Source: Hemerocallis citrina (Eukaryota > Streptophyta > Magnoliopsida > Asparagales > Asphodelaceae). From it: a stretch of DNA of 64,000 nt. The notes under the pieces are model-generated. The model did not search any database, had not been told where the DNA came from, and saw only the letters and a program-made list of their open reading frames with translations. This document shows positions 12,360 through 24,239 of the stretch, piece after piece. The number at the start of each line of letters is the position of its first letter. Positions within the stretch are counted from its first letter, which is position 1. The stretch covers positions 171,743,004 through 171,807,003 of the forward strand of contig CM030368.1 in NCBI GenBank assembly GCA_017893485.1, written 5' to 3'. Made by a program: the position numbers and the translations under genes.

Positions 12360-12903
12360 TATGCATTAGTTTTCATCATATGCATTTGTTATTTCTTTGA
12401 CATGCTTGTTTTCTGTTTTCTACACTTGACACTTAGTCTAGTTTACTTGATGATTTATATATCTTTTATTGTTATTTCATATTTCATTGTTATTACCATG
12501 ACATTGTTCTTTATGTTTCGTTTAAGTTGTGTTTCTTTTAAATATCACTCACACCGTTATGGTTGACACCTGTAGTTTGGGGGTAAGGGTTATCTCTAGC
12601 GTCATGTTTCACAGGTAGGTGTTGTTAGCATGGAGTTGGGAGCATGTGGTAGAATGCTTTATGTTATCATGTATGTTGTAAAAAGATTAAGACTAAAAGT
12701 GTAAATATGGAACTATGTTGTAAAATGAATTATAATTCAAGGTGTTTAATTTCCGCTGTGCTATGTTAAATAATTGACGTAATAAAAGTTTTAAAATTTT
12801 CCTATATTTTTGCTATGTTTATAATTACAATTAAGGTAGATACTGGGAATTGTGCCACATATTTCTAAGTTTATTTGTTAGAAATTCAGGGCGCTACAAG
12901 TGG

Positions 12904-14228
12904 TGAATTTTATAGGGTTATGTACTTGGGTCTTGCAGTGATATTACCGGGAATCATATCATATCATGTAACCAAAAATTATATCATGTAACCTCGAATT
13001 ATATCATGTAACCAGGAATCATATCATATCATGTAATCATGTAATGGATTATAGAGGTGACCCCCGTCGACTCTAAATGTGACACTTAGTTCTATATAAC
13101 TTGTAAATAGGAAAACAGTTAATCATGTAATCAGGAGTCACTATTACGAGAAACACGGGCCTCCTTCCGAGTACACTCTCCTATATTGTCCACTACTAGG
13201 TCTTTTTCTTATTAACTAGGCTTGTTATTCTTTTACGATAATCAACACGACCAATGCAACTAGTGAAATGGGTATCAGGACAGGATCAAGGAGTATCAAG
13301 GCTATGAAATGCATGATATAAATTTTAATTCATTAAATTTAGGAAATTAAAATATTTACAATCAAGAACATGCAGTTAAAATTCTGGACAGCAATACGTT
13401 ATTGTACAAAAACTCACTTTCCCGTTGCTACAAGAAAGCGAATTAGGTTCCGTCAGGGTTTCTAAAAACTAGACTCCCTGACGGTTCCAACGCATATTCA
13501 CACAGTACATTATAGAAATAGAAACAAGGTCTAACAGTCATTTCTTCATGGGTCTGCTATTCAGGCAGCAGCTCAGGGTCAAATTCTTATATGTAAAAAT
13601 TAACTTTAAATTCATTTAAAAATCTTTAAAAAATTATAAATAGATTCATAATCATGTCTAGTAACATTCCAATCAATATCATGTCTTTATTCACATATTA
13701 ACATGACATTTAAAATTTGTGAAACATGTGAATGTGCTATAAGTAACAATCTCGAATATATAGACCTAGCTATATGAAAAATATGATAACTCATTATATA
13801 CAACTCGGAATTTGAATCCATCGAATGTTCCATAAACTATATTCACAGGGCTATGTCTCTCGTGTACAAAGCTCTAATTAATTTGAATAGTAGATAGGTC
13901 AACATCTATCTACAAGTTACAACAACAACAAGACAGCAACTTGCCAATTCAAATTGTAACGGTTCTTACTTACAAACATATAGTTTCAAATTAGTATTTG
14001 TGTAATGAATGTGGGGATAATGGGAACTAAGAGCTTTTGATGGCATCGAATCATGGAGGCAAAAGAATTGATTCAATTCAATATAATGACTAATCTAGAT
14101 ATTGAAACATCATGCACATGAATACTACAAGAATAACAGATTTCAAATGTGATGATCTAATTACTAATTGTGGGAGATCAAACAATATGCTTGTACGGAA
14201 TAACGGAGATGTACAAGGGATACTTGCC
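12904..14228. other. Middle part of LTR X, no gene seen
   Basis: AT-rich LTR sequence with short direct repeats of AATCATATCATGTAAC near 12945-13040. Similar ATCATGTAAC repeats occur in the first part of X at 9290-9430, supporting that both pieces are one element. Confidence 0.6.
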
Positions 14229-14674
14229 TGTAACACCCCGTATTCAAAATAAGGCCGAATTCGAGATTTCACAGGATCTTTACTTCACTTCGTACAATTT
14301 TACAAGGAAATTTAAATTTTTCAATAATACATCAGAGTTTGTTACATTTGTTACACCACGGAAGATAAAATAAATTACAATGAAACATGTACAACATCTT
14401 TAAACAAAACAACATCAGCATATCCACTTTATAACTTCATGAACATCCATTACCTACATGTAAGAGTGTGGGCACGTCAGTTGATTACAACCGACGAATG
14501 TTATACACGGCTATACTCTATGCCGAAAACAGTATAACAATCTCCATACTTTAACAAACCACAAAAATTGAATGAACAATAAATGTTAAATTGTGACTAC
14601 GCTAAACATGTAAGTGTATGTCATGCCTTAATGCCTAATGCACACAATTTATACTACGATGATACTAATGCACA

Positions 14675-14721
14675 CTTGTTCGGATTCTATGCATTCCAAA
14701 CTACATAGGTCCGAGGGCAAG
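14675..14721. other. Conserved LTR hairpin, copy A1
   Basis: Three stem segments pair exactly: CTTG 14675-14678 with CAAG 14718-14721, TCGGA 14680-14684 with TCCGA 14710-14714, and CTATG 14687-14691 with CATAG 14704-14708. A second small hairpin, AGGG-TTTGAT-CCCT, follows at 14743-14756. Confidence 0.75.
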
Positions 14722-15844
14722 CGCATAAGTACTCCTCAATAAAGGGTTTGATCCCTCGCTATGAAAACTACCCAGTAATAAGATAAGGTTTAGATCATTC
14801 CACAGATATGAATCTCAGCCTCGCTGGCTATTATAACAGATCCCAGCCCCGCTCGCTATTATATCGTGTGAATCATCCCGCAAGTGACCCTCTAGCCCCG
14901 GTATACGTACATACATTGGAGTATGGCAAACTATCCACCCAACTACTCAAGATCCCGGAGTCCACCGTTGACCCGTCCTTATAGTCCCAGATTTAAATAT
15001 AAAAGTCTGTCTCCCACGGAGCAACCTCGATCCACCAACTGGGTCTATAGCCACGGAGATCCACCGCCGACTATATAAAGCACTCCACTTACGTTTGCCA
15101 GGTTTACTAACATCTTCACTTATGTACCTAATTATTTAGTTCAAGACATGAATAAATTTCCATACCCAGAATTAGTCTTACCTCCTACCCGGCTTAATCA
15201 ACACAATACGAGATAGCTCCACGGCCATATCTAAGAATATATCTCAACTCTTTTCAAATCAAATAGTGCCGGTACCCGAGGTCTCACTAACTCTAAATCA
15301 AAAACTTTTTCATGTACAAGAAACCATGGGTATTCATACCCTTTAGTAAACATGTCTTAAACCTAGATATTTTCATCTTTCAAATTATTCACAAAGTTAT
15401 CATAGTCTTGACACTATTCATAATCTATTTATTTACTCATATTCTTTATAAACACAACATTCCTTTCAAGAATTTAATTTCATCACATAAAAAATCTTAT
15501 TCACAAAATTAAGCTCGTATGATGTCTCAACTCATATTAAAATATTCTTAAACCAAAACAAGTGTATAATTTCTTCTAATAAAAATTCAACTCAAACAAT
15601 CAATATTTTACTCTTCAAAAAATACTATCAAGCTCTTTATTAATTAAATTCTAATCACAAACCAAATTGTTATTTTCAATTTCCCCCTTGTAAATTCTCA
15701 ATGTACAAAAGAAATTCTAAAACTATATTTAGTAAACTCTATTCTATTTTTATGGAAATTCTATTATTTTCCAAATTTTATTCTCCATTAAAAACATAAA
15801 AAGATGTTAGAAGAACAAAAAAAAAATAAACATAAAAGTGCAAC

Positions 15845-16082
15845 CAAAGGTTTCGAACCCAGGACCTCACGTGAGCTACAGTGCCGCCCAAGACTCAACC
15901 CGCTAGCCATTTGGTCCATGTGGACCTGGCGTCAAATCTCTATGCCAAAATCTTCATATGTCGACTTTACAGTTTCGGGATTTATTTAAAGGAATTAAAA
16001 ATGAAAGTGACTATGGGGTTTTGAACCCAAGATCTCTTATAACCAGTACACTGTATTGCACTAGCTAACCAGTAAGCCCAAG
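15845..16082 (-). repeat. Tandem tRNA-like modules, LTR A1
   Basis: On the minus strand module 1 has A box ATGGCTAGCGGGTTGAG (15910-15894) and B box GGGTTCGAAACC (15860-15849). Module 2 has TGGGCTTACTGGTTAGC (near 16080-16064) and GGGTTCAAAACC (16028-16017). A-to-B distance is tRNA-like in both; the B boxes lie 168 bp apart. Neither folds obviously into a full functional tRNA. Confidence 0.7.
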
Positions 16083-16499
16083 TATAATTTTGTTATATTA
16101 TAAAATTGTATTTACTAATTTTATATATTTCATGATGAAGTCACTACACGTAGAAAACACGTGCATTATACGTACAAAATTATCTTAATCAAAAATAGGT
16201 GAAACGATTTCCGTTTTATAAAATAGATTTGAAAACATAAAATAAATAATTGAAACCCAGAAGTTATCACCCATAGCGGCGAAAAATATGTAATTAATAC
16301 ATGCACCGAAAACACGAAAAAAGCATATAAAAATACAAAGATTGAAATATCATATTTTAGTTGACTCAAATAGGATAAAATCAATACGGAAAATGCATAA
16401 ATAGTCGGTAATCAAAATACGTTGTGAAAACACGTTACAAAATACACGTGCTAACACCCAAGGGCAAAATTGTAATTTCCAATTTTGTGGAGTGTTACA

Positions 16500-16515
16500 C
16501 TCTCCCCCCCTTAGG
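16500..16515 (-). other. Polypurine tract of element A
   Basis: On the minus strand TAAGGGGGGGAGAG directly precedes the TGTAACACTCC start of the 3' LTR. Confidence 0.8.
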
Positions 16516-17284
16516 ATAGTTCCGTCGCCGCAACTTGCTAGGGTAAAGGTTGTATTTTGTACACGCCAAAGAAAAATATTATCATTGTACTTAGAAAACT
16601 GCAAACAACAAGGAAATAAATATAGTATGAGAATACGCAACAAGGAAGACAAGACAAACTCTTTATAAGAAAACTATTAGTATCAAAATTTTATAAGAAC
16701 GAAACGAGAAAACTCGCATAGGGAAATAAATATAACCTTAAAGATAGGATAGATTGAAAGAAATTTTCATACCAAACTACCATTAGGGAAAACATTAGAT
16801 AGAAGGAAAAATCAATTAAGTCTTTAATTTCGGAATAGTTTGGAAAACAATGCAATAAAGCGAAACATAGTCGATGGGTAATTTATTAATAGGTTTAATA
16901 GTATAAGAAAATATTTATTTGAAAAATATTGAATGTTGAAAAGTATTATGATAAAATTCACAAAAAAATAATTTGAAAGGAAAGTGTGTAATGTATCATG
17001 AATGTAGGGTCAACCAACCACGCTTCCACTGCGCTACTCTGATACACAGGAAAAAAATATTCGCATACAATCTCACATTAATGTATACAAGGAGAGCATC
17101 ATGAATGGAAGTCAATAACAACTTCATTCGAGACTCCAGCCATCCAATAGGAAGAGAAAACATCAGTATATAGAGCAACACAAATGTAAATCACTTACAT
17201 TTAAATCTCTATAAGATGAAACTCACACTCTAGTGTCCACTCTAGGGTGTCGTTCCTTATAAATTTGTACTACTTGTGAAACCT
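16516..17284. other. Interior of element A, no coding region
   Basis: This AT-rich interior has only short open frames without recognisable domains. Confidence 0.7.
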
Positions 17285-17296
17285 GCTCTGATACTA
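17285..17296 (-). other. Primer-binding site of element A (initiator tRNA-Met type)
   Basis: The minus strand reads TAGTATCAGAGC, one mismatch from the tRNA-iMet complement TGGTATCAGAGC, 2 nt from the LTR edge. Confidence 0.8.
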
Positions 17297-17748
17297 TCTG
17301 TAACGCCCCGAATTCCAAATAAAGCCGAATTCGAGATTTCACAGGATCTTTACTTCACTTCGTACAATTTTACAAGGAAATTTAAACTTTTCAATAATAC
17401 ATCAGAGTTTGTTACATTTGTTACACAGCGGAAGACAAAATAAATTATAATGAAACATGTACATCATCTTTAAATAAAACAGCATCAGCATATCCACTTT
17501 ATAGCTTCATGAACATCCATTACCTGCATGTAAGACTGTGGGCAAGTCAGTTGATTACAACTGACGAAATGTTATACATTGCCATCCTCTCTATGTTGGG
17601 AACAGTATAACGATCTCCATACTTTAACAAACCACAAAAATTGAATGAACAATAAAGTGTTAAATTGTGACTACGATAAACATGTAAGTGTATGTCATGC
17701 CTTAATGCCTAATGCACACAACTTATACTACGATGATACTAATGCACA

Positions 17749-17794
17749 CTTGTTCGGATTCTATACATCCCATACTACATAGGTCTGAGGCAAG
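17749..17794. other. Conserved LTR hairpin, copy A2
   Basis: CTTG/CAAG and CTATA/CATAG arms, with TCGGA opposite TCTGA (one G-U pair as RNA). The AGGGTTCGATCCCTT hairpin follows about 20 bp downstream. Confidence 0.7.
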
Positions 17795-17879
17795 CGCCTA
17801 CGTACTCCTCAATAAAGGGTTCGATCCCTTGTCATGAAAACTACCCAGTAATAAGATAAGGTTTAGGTCATTCCACGGA

Positions 17880-18180
17880 TATGGATCTCAGCCTTGCTGG
17901 CTAGCCTCGCTGTCTATTATAACAGATCTCAGCCTCGCTGGCTATTATATCGTGCGAATCATCCCGCAAGTGACCCTCTAGCCTCGGTATACGTATATAC
18001 ATTGGAGTATAGCAAACTATCTGCCCGACTACTCAAGAATCCGAAGTCCACCGCTGACCCGTCCTCATAGTCCCAGATTTAAATATAAAAGCCCGTCTCC
18101 CATGGAGCAACCACGGTCCACCAATTGGGTCTATAGCCACGAAGATCCATCGCCGACTATATAGAGCACCCCACTTACGT
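17880..18180. repeat. Short repeats in LTR A2
   Basis: CTCAGCCTCGCTGGCTATTAT-type units recur. Related units occur in A1 near 14812-14865, and fewer in A3. Confidence 0.6.
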
Positions 18181-18930
18181 TTTCCCAGGTTTACTACATC
18201 TTCACTTATGTGCCTAATTATTTAGTTCAAGACATGAATAAATTTTCATACCTAGAATTATTCTTACCGCCTACCGGACTTAATCAACACAATACGAGAT
18301 AGCTCTACGACCATATCTCAGAATATATCTCAACTCTTTTCAAATCAAATAGTGCCGGTATCCAAGGTCTCATTAACTCTAAATCATAAACTTTTTTATG
18401 TACAAGAAACCAGGGGTATTCATACCCTTTAGTAAACATGTCTTAAACCTAGATATTTTTATCTTTCAATTTATTCACAAAGTTATCATAGTCTTGACAC
18501 TATTCATAATCTATTTATTTACTCATATTCTTTATAAACACAACAATCCGTTCAAGAATATAATTTCATCACATAAAAAATCTTATTCACAAAATTAAGC
18601 TCGTATGATGTCTCAACTCGTATTAAAATATTCTTAAACCAAAACAAGTATATAATTTCTTCTAATGAAAATTCAACTCACACAATCAATATTTTACTCT
18701 TCAAAAAATACTATCATGCTCTTTATTAATTAAATTCTAATCACAAACCAAATTGTTATTTTCAATTTCCCCCTTTTAAATTCTCAATGTACAAAAGAAA
18801 TTCTAAAACTATATTTAATAAACTCTATTCCATTTTTATAGAAATTCTATTATTTTCCAAATTTTATTCTCCATTAAAAACATAAAAAGATGTTAGACGA
18901 ACAACAAAAAAAATAAACGCAAAAGTGCAG

Positions 18931-19170
18931 CCAAAGGTTTCGAACCCAGGACCTCACGTGAGCTACAGTGCCGCCCAAGACTCAACCCGCTAGCCATTTG
19001 GTCCATGTGGACCTGGCATCAAATCTCTATGCTAAAATCTTCATATGTCGACTTTACAGTTTTGGGATTTATTTAAAGGAATTAAAAATGAAAGTGACTA
19101 TGGGGTTTCGAACCCAAGATCTCTTATAACCAGTACACTATATTGCACTAGCTAACCAGTAAGCCCAAGT
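18931..19170 (-). repeat. Tandem tRNA-like modules, LTR A2
   Basis: B boxes GGGTTCGAAACC lie at 18947-18936 and 19115-19104, exactly 168 bp apart as in A1. The A boxes are at about 18997-18981 and 19167-19151. Confidence 0.72.
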
Positions 19171-19870
19171 GTATTTTCTGTTTAGAAATTGTATTAAATT
19201 ACTTTTGTTTGAATTGTCCAGAAAGTGGTTCTTTTCCATAAAACTTGTTTATCCGAAGATCAAATCCTTCTAGGAATTTGAAATAAAATTCTTCTTGACT
19301 GAGAATGAATTTTAAAATAATGAACAACAATTTTAAATTCATTAAAATCCTATTTTCCCTTCTTTAAACAACTCTTTTTATCATTTTTCACATAGATTTG
19401 TAATCTTTCTCAAAACTTGAATTTACAAAATAGTGTTCATGGAAACTAGTTTTATTCCTACTTATACAAAATTAGAATTTTATAATAATACTAGCATGTC
19501 TATCAAACATGAGAGTTTCACAAAAATCTCCTTCATGAAAAATTATTATTTTCAATAATGCAAAATATTCATATGCCAACACTTTTCATAGTACTAACAA
19601 AATTTATTTTATCTTCTTTCTTAATTATCAAAGCATGATGTGGTCAACAATTTATCATAAACACAAAATTTTGCAAACATACTAACATGGTTTATAACAT
19701 AAAAGGATTCTTCTCTTTAATTAGCATGGTATCTATCACAACAAAACTACTTTCATATCATATTATACTAGCATGAATTTTATTCTACATATGTTAGATC
19801 AACAACAAACTTATTATTCATTTATAGTTTTTAGCATGAAAATCTCTACAATTAGAAAGTAAGAAAATCG

Positions 19871-20077
19871 CCCACCTTATGTGAAGTTTGAACAATAAAA
19901 GAAAAGAGAACACTTCTAGCTCCAAAAACTCCTAGCTCTTCTTCTCCTAACAATAGCTCCTCCTAGCAAGAATTTCCTCCAAGCAAATAGAACTCTCTTA
20001 CTCTCTTTCTTTTTCTTTCTCTTGTTTAGTTTTTTTTTGTGTGTGTGAAAAGAGAAGAGAACACTAGGGTATTTATT
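19871..20077 (-). promoter_or_regulatory. TATA-like box and 5' splice donor, A2
   Basis: On the minus strand AATAAATA (20077-20070) is followed by a CT-rich antisense leader and ATAAG|GTGGGCG (exon end 19876). One base differs from the A3 donor. Confidence 0.5.
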
Positions 20078-20821
20078 GGACAAGTTGAGGGTTCAATTTG
20101 TAAAATTACACACTAATAAATTACTCAAATTTAATCTTCAACCCTTCATTTTCTTAACTCCTAAACCCCCACCTTTTCATATTTCCACCTCTCTAATAAC
20201 CCAACTCCCATTCTCTTCACCTTCTTAACTCCTACCGTTCTCTCTCCTGAGCGAACACACATTCGGTGGGCCCCCAGGAGCCACAATACCACGTCAGCAT
20301 GGCTGACCAATTCAACAGCTTTCCAAAGCTTTTTGCTGTGTACAACCTATAGAACCCCGTATTTTTTAAAATATTATTCTTAAAGGTTTATAAATGACTA
20401 AAATGATTTTTGGAGAATTTATGAATATTTTCTGAGAATATATCTTTTTATACGTGCAAAATACGTGCAAATGCTTTCTCGAGAAGTTTGAAAGTCAAGT
20501 TTCCTTCATGAAAAATCATTATTTAATATTTTGGATTTATTTAGTATTTTTCCAGATTTTTCTGAAATTAATTGGAACTATTTGCAAATTTTGAGAAAAG
20601 AAGAACCTTTTTGCAAATTTGTCATTTTTTTGGGGTTAAAATGTAAAATGTACTTTCTGGATGTTTTGAACAGTACCGGTTGAGATTAAGGGCTATATTT
20701 CACTTTTAAATCCTAATTTAAATGAATTTTATTGAATTCCCAAGAATAGAACTATATATGCAAACTTGTATTTTGAAGGGATTATTTTGCAAAATGGGTA
20801 AAACCCTAAACTCATTCCGGA

Positions 20822-20961
20822 TATTTAAAAGGATTTTTGGCAACCGTCATTTGCTACAATATACAGAATTTTGTGATTTGTTTTGGTGAAGCAAGAGGAA
20901 GATTTGGATCTCGCAAAAAGGAAGGCTTCTTCTTTGGATCTTTTCAATTCAAAAGGTGAGT
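20822..20961 (+). promoter_or_regulatory. TATA-like box and 5' splice donor, C3
   Basis: TATTTAAA at 20822-20829 is followed by CAAAAG|GTGAGTG with exon end at 20955. Confidence 0.6.
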
Positions 20962-21477
20962 GACATTGTTTTGTTTTGTTTTGTTTTGTGAGTGATATGA
21001 ACTTTATTTGGTTGATGGATTTATGTGAACGATTGTTTTGTTGTTGGTTTGGCATGTATGTCATTTAGTATTTTGGCATGAGAACGATGCAAAGGTTGTT
21101 GTTTGTACCATGTATGTGAAATCTATGAATGACTAGTAAATCTCGGTTTATAAAGTTGTATTGCTAGAAATCATGTTTAAGATTTGAGTATGGTTATGAT
21201 CGGATAGATGAACATCTGGATCTTGTGTTATAAATCAGATTTGGTTTTGAGTTGTGAAAGAAATTCAGTATTGAGAAACCCTAATGGAAGAATTAGTCAA
21301 TTAGAACATGAGAACTTGAGTTTTGAGATATTGGATGATTTGAGGATTGTATCCAAACTGTGAAGACTTTGAGATTGTCGTTTTATATGAATACAAATTA
21401 TTTTTGTAGACAATGAATCTTTAGAAAAACTCCAGTTTTGATTATTGTATACAGACCTAAATTTTGTAAACTGTAGG

Positions 21478-22120
21478 CCGACAGTCGACTGGCCTACTTA
21501 TCAGTCGACTGGCACGACCCAGCTGCTGTATCTTTAGTTTCCTCGAAAATCCGTTCTGGACAGTCGACTTAAACCCTTTTCAGTCGACTGGTACACTTAG
21601 AATTTATTTTTTCAAAGTTATCGTAGATTTTTTCTCTGGTAAGCCGACTTATGACCTTTTAAGTCGACTTATATTCTCTTTTAAGTCGACTTATGACTTT
21701 GCAAGTCGACTTATAACACTTAGAATATTTTCTTAAAGATTTCTGGAATTTCTCTCTGGTAAGTCGACTTATGTTTTTATAAGTCATCTTATATTGTTGG
21801 TAAGTCAACTTATGTTTTTATAAGTCATCTTATATTGTTGGTAAGTCAACTTATGTTTTTATAAGTCATCTTATATTTTTGGTAAGTCAACTTATGTTTT
21901 TATAAGTCATCTTATATTTGTTGGTAAGTCAACTTAAGTTTTTATAAGTCATCTTATATTGTTGGTAAGTCAACTTATGTTTTTATAAGTCATCTTATAT
22001 TGTTGGTAGGCCAACTTATATTTTTATTAGTCAACTTATATTACTTAACTTATTTTCTTAAAATCATGGATATTTTTCCTTCTGGACAGTCGACTTACTA
22101 CAGTAATAAGTCGACTGGTA
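21478..22120. repeat. AGTCGACT array and 41-bp minisatellite in C3
   Basis: Paired CAGTCGACTGG palindromes at 21480-21720 grade into about six tandem 41-bp units (21757-22030) containing AAGTCATCTTATATTG and AAGTCAACTTATG, in which one palindrome base is changed in every unit. Intact palindromes return at 22085-22120. Confidence 0.85.
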
Positions 22121-22474
22121 CTGATGAGTTTTCATAAATTTGAATGTTCTTCCGAATGATTAGTCTTCAAATATTTTAGTCTATACTTGTCTTCTGTTAA
22201 GCATATGATTTTAAGATATTCATTTGAGCTATTTATGGTAGAAAGTTGGTTTAGACATTTGAGTTTGAGTCTCTAGAGGATGTGTGTGACCCTAGTATAC
22301 CGGCGTTGAGTTATTTTGTTGAGGCCGGTTGAGGCATTTCAGTTGTTCAGTTTTGAGTTAAGTCCGGTAGGGTACACCAACTCTAAGAGATTCGTTGAGT
22401 AATTAAGTAACCCAAAAATAATAAGGACAGGCACTAGTGGTGATACGATGAACGAGAACATGGGTCAAGTACCT

Positions 22475-22775
22475 CAGTATGGCTTTCGGTGTGGGATTTA
22501 ATCTCCGGAATTATCACGGCAGATTACTTGTGGTGTGGGATATAATCTCCGGAATTATCATGGTAGATTACTTGTGGTGTAGGATATATCTCCGGAATTA
22601 TCACGGTAATTACTTGTGGTGTGGGATTGATCTCCGGAATTATCGGAGTCGAGGCGACGCACATGTGGTATTCGTGTGATGAGGTCATTGCTTTCGGTGT
22701 GGGATGATCTCCGGAATTATCACGGTAAAGTACCTATGGTGTGGGATCTATCTCCGGAATTATCGGGGCATGGGC
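22475..22775. repeat. CCGGAATTATC tandem repeats in C3
   Basis: Units of about 44 bp containing GTGTGGGAT then CTCCGGAATTATC recur six or more times. The same units in C1 and both C4 LTRs appear as GGATAATTCCGGAGAT on the opposite strand. Confidence 0.85.
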
Positions 22776-22871
22776 TAATACTCACAGTTTATCTTTATCT
22801 CGTAGTAGTCATCGTGTTAGGATTAGTTGCATAGCGGGGGATTGAACCCTATGAAGTGAAGACGTTAAGGG

Positions 22872-22916
22872 CTTGCACCGAACCTTTGTAGAGTGGGATG
22901 CATAGACTTCGACAAG
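22872..22916. other. Conserved LTR hairpin, copy C3
   Basis: CTTG/CAAG outer stem, CGAA/TTCG middle stem, and a CTTTG/CATAG inner stem with one mismatch. The loop strand TAGAGTGGGATG matches the conserved loop. Confidence 0.65.
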
Positions 22917-24239
22917 TACGCATTAGAGAGTCTGCATATAGAAATTGTGTTTTCTTGACTTGGTTTTCATGCATGTGGATTTCCTGTTTTCTACACATGA
23001 CACTTGGTTTAGTATCACTTGTTGTTTACATTTCTTGCTACTTCATATTTTATATATTTTGGATTATTACATGTTGTTTAAGAATCCTTGCTTAATGATT
23101 ATTTATGTTGTTTTTTTTATGTCACTCACACCATTTATGGCTGACCCCTTTAGTTATGGGGGTTAGGGATCATCTCTAGCCTCATATGTTGCAGGTTGTT
23201 GCTTAGAGTATGGAGGTTGGATGCTTGAGATAGTTTTGAGATAATTTGATTTATAAGAGTTTGTGTAAAGTTGTAAAAGTAGTGTTGTAATAAGACTGTG
23301 TTGTAAATAAAAGAAAATTATGATTTGAGTTGTTTTGTATTCCGCTGTGTTATGAAAAAGTTTGTTGTAATAAGAATTGAAAATTTTAGTGGAGTTGGTT
23401 GTGTTTAATGTTACATTGAAGTTGATATTGGGATTGTGCCACGTATTTTCTAAGATATTATATTAGAAATTCTGGGCGCTACACAACCTTTCGTGGGCCC
23501 TCCAATCCATATATTCATCTTTCCATTAAATTACAAACCATGCATATATTAAACCATACAACAGCAACCAACTATCTTTACTTTCAACATATCTTTTCAA
23601 CATATATATTTATATACTATTATAATATATTTTATATACTATTATACTCTTTTTTTGAAAATTACGGGTGTTACACACACTCCGAAATTTATTTTGAAAA
23701 CAAATGTGCTTAAGTACGTTTACCGAAAACACGTGCATCGCACGTAAAATATCAAAATGCGAAATTGATTTTATCAACGGAAAATTATTAAAATATAATC
23801 AAAAACAACATAAGAAAATTATATTTACTAATTTTATATATTTCATGATGAAGTCACTACACGTAGAAAACACGTGCATTATACGCACAAAATTATCTTA
23901 ATAAAAAATAGGGAAAACGAATTTCCCTTTTATAAAATAGATTTGAAAACATAAAATAAATAATTGAAACCCAGAAATTATCACCCGTAACGGTGGAAAA
24001 TATGTAATTAATACGTGCATTGAAAACACATAAAAAGCACGTAAAAATACAGAGATTGAAATATCATATTTTAGTTGACTCAAATAGAATAAAATCGATA
24101 CGGAAAATGTATAAATAGTCGGTAATCAAAATACGTAGTGAAAACACGTTACAAAATACACGTGCGTAACACATGAGGGCAAAATTGTAATTTCTAATTT
24201 TGCGGGGTGTTACATTGCCTTATTGATGATTACGACAAC

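Larger units (their letters stand above)
9568..12898 (+). mobile_element. Solo LTR C2 (diverged family C)
   Basis: The 3331-bp LTR starts TGCAACACC and ends GGGCGCTACA, flanked by AGTGG (9563-9567 and 12899-12903). It is homologous to C3 along its length but diverged. It has a TATA-like box, a splice donor, degenerate AGTCGACT motifs at 11170-11380 (as GGTCGACTG), and a decayed hairpin. It is the oldest-looking family C copy. Confidence 0.88.
14229..16499 (-). repeat. 3' LTR of element A (A1), internally deleted
   Basis: The 2271-bp LTR begins TGTAACACCCCG and ends GAGTGTTACA. It aligns to A2 up to about 16085, then jumps to sequence matching A2 near 23815. The missing part includes the TATA box and splice donor. 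Confidence 0.9.
20348..23483 (+). mobile_element. Solo LTR C3 (family C)
   Basis: The 3136-bp LTR has CAACC duplications (20343-20347 and 23484-23488). It starts TATAGAACCCCG, a mutated TG terminus, and ends GGGCGCTACA. It is the reverse orientation of C1 and C4. It contains a TATA box, donor, palindrome array, a 41-bp minisatellite, CCGGAATTATC repeats and the hairpin in the same order as the other family C LTRs. Confidence 0.92.
14229..24214 (-). mobile_element. Element A: two-LTR non-autonomous retrotransposon
   Basis: Exact duplication TTGCC flanks it (14224-14228 and 24215-24219). Read on the minus strand, the order is 5' LTR A2 (24214-17299, interrupted by C3), primer-binding site, a 799-bp interior, polypurine tract, and 3' LTR A1 (16499-14229). 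The interior encodes no gag or pol domain, so the element depended on proteins from elsewhere. The 3' LTR lacks about 1.5 kb present in the 5' LTR. Confidence 0.9.
17299..24214 (-). repeat. 5' LTR of element A (A2), holding solo LTR C3
   Basis: It begins TGTAACGCCCCG and ends GGGGTGTTACA. Without C3 and one target copy it is about 3775 bp, close to solo LTR A3 (about 3659 bp), so this is the full-length form of the family. Confidence 0.9.

Noticed and set aside
15312..15512. Repeated 66-codon open frame (also 18398-18598) as a conserved small gene
   Set aside because: The two copies are at equivalent sites in LTRs A1 and A2 and are identical because the LTRs are. It is not seen intact in A3.
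15845..16082. Functional tRNA genes in the LTRs
   Set aside because: The boxes and spacing are tRNA-like, but I see no consistent acceptor stem or anticodon arm, and bodies differ strongly between copies. They are recorded as tRNA-like modules.
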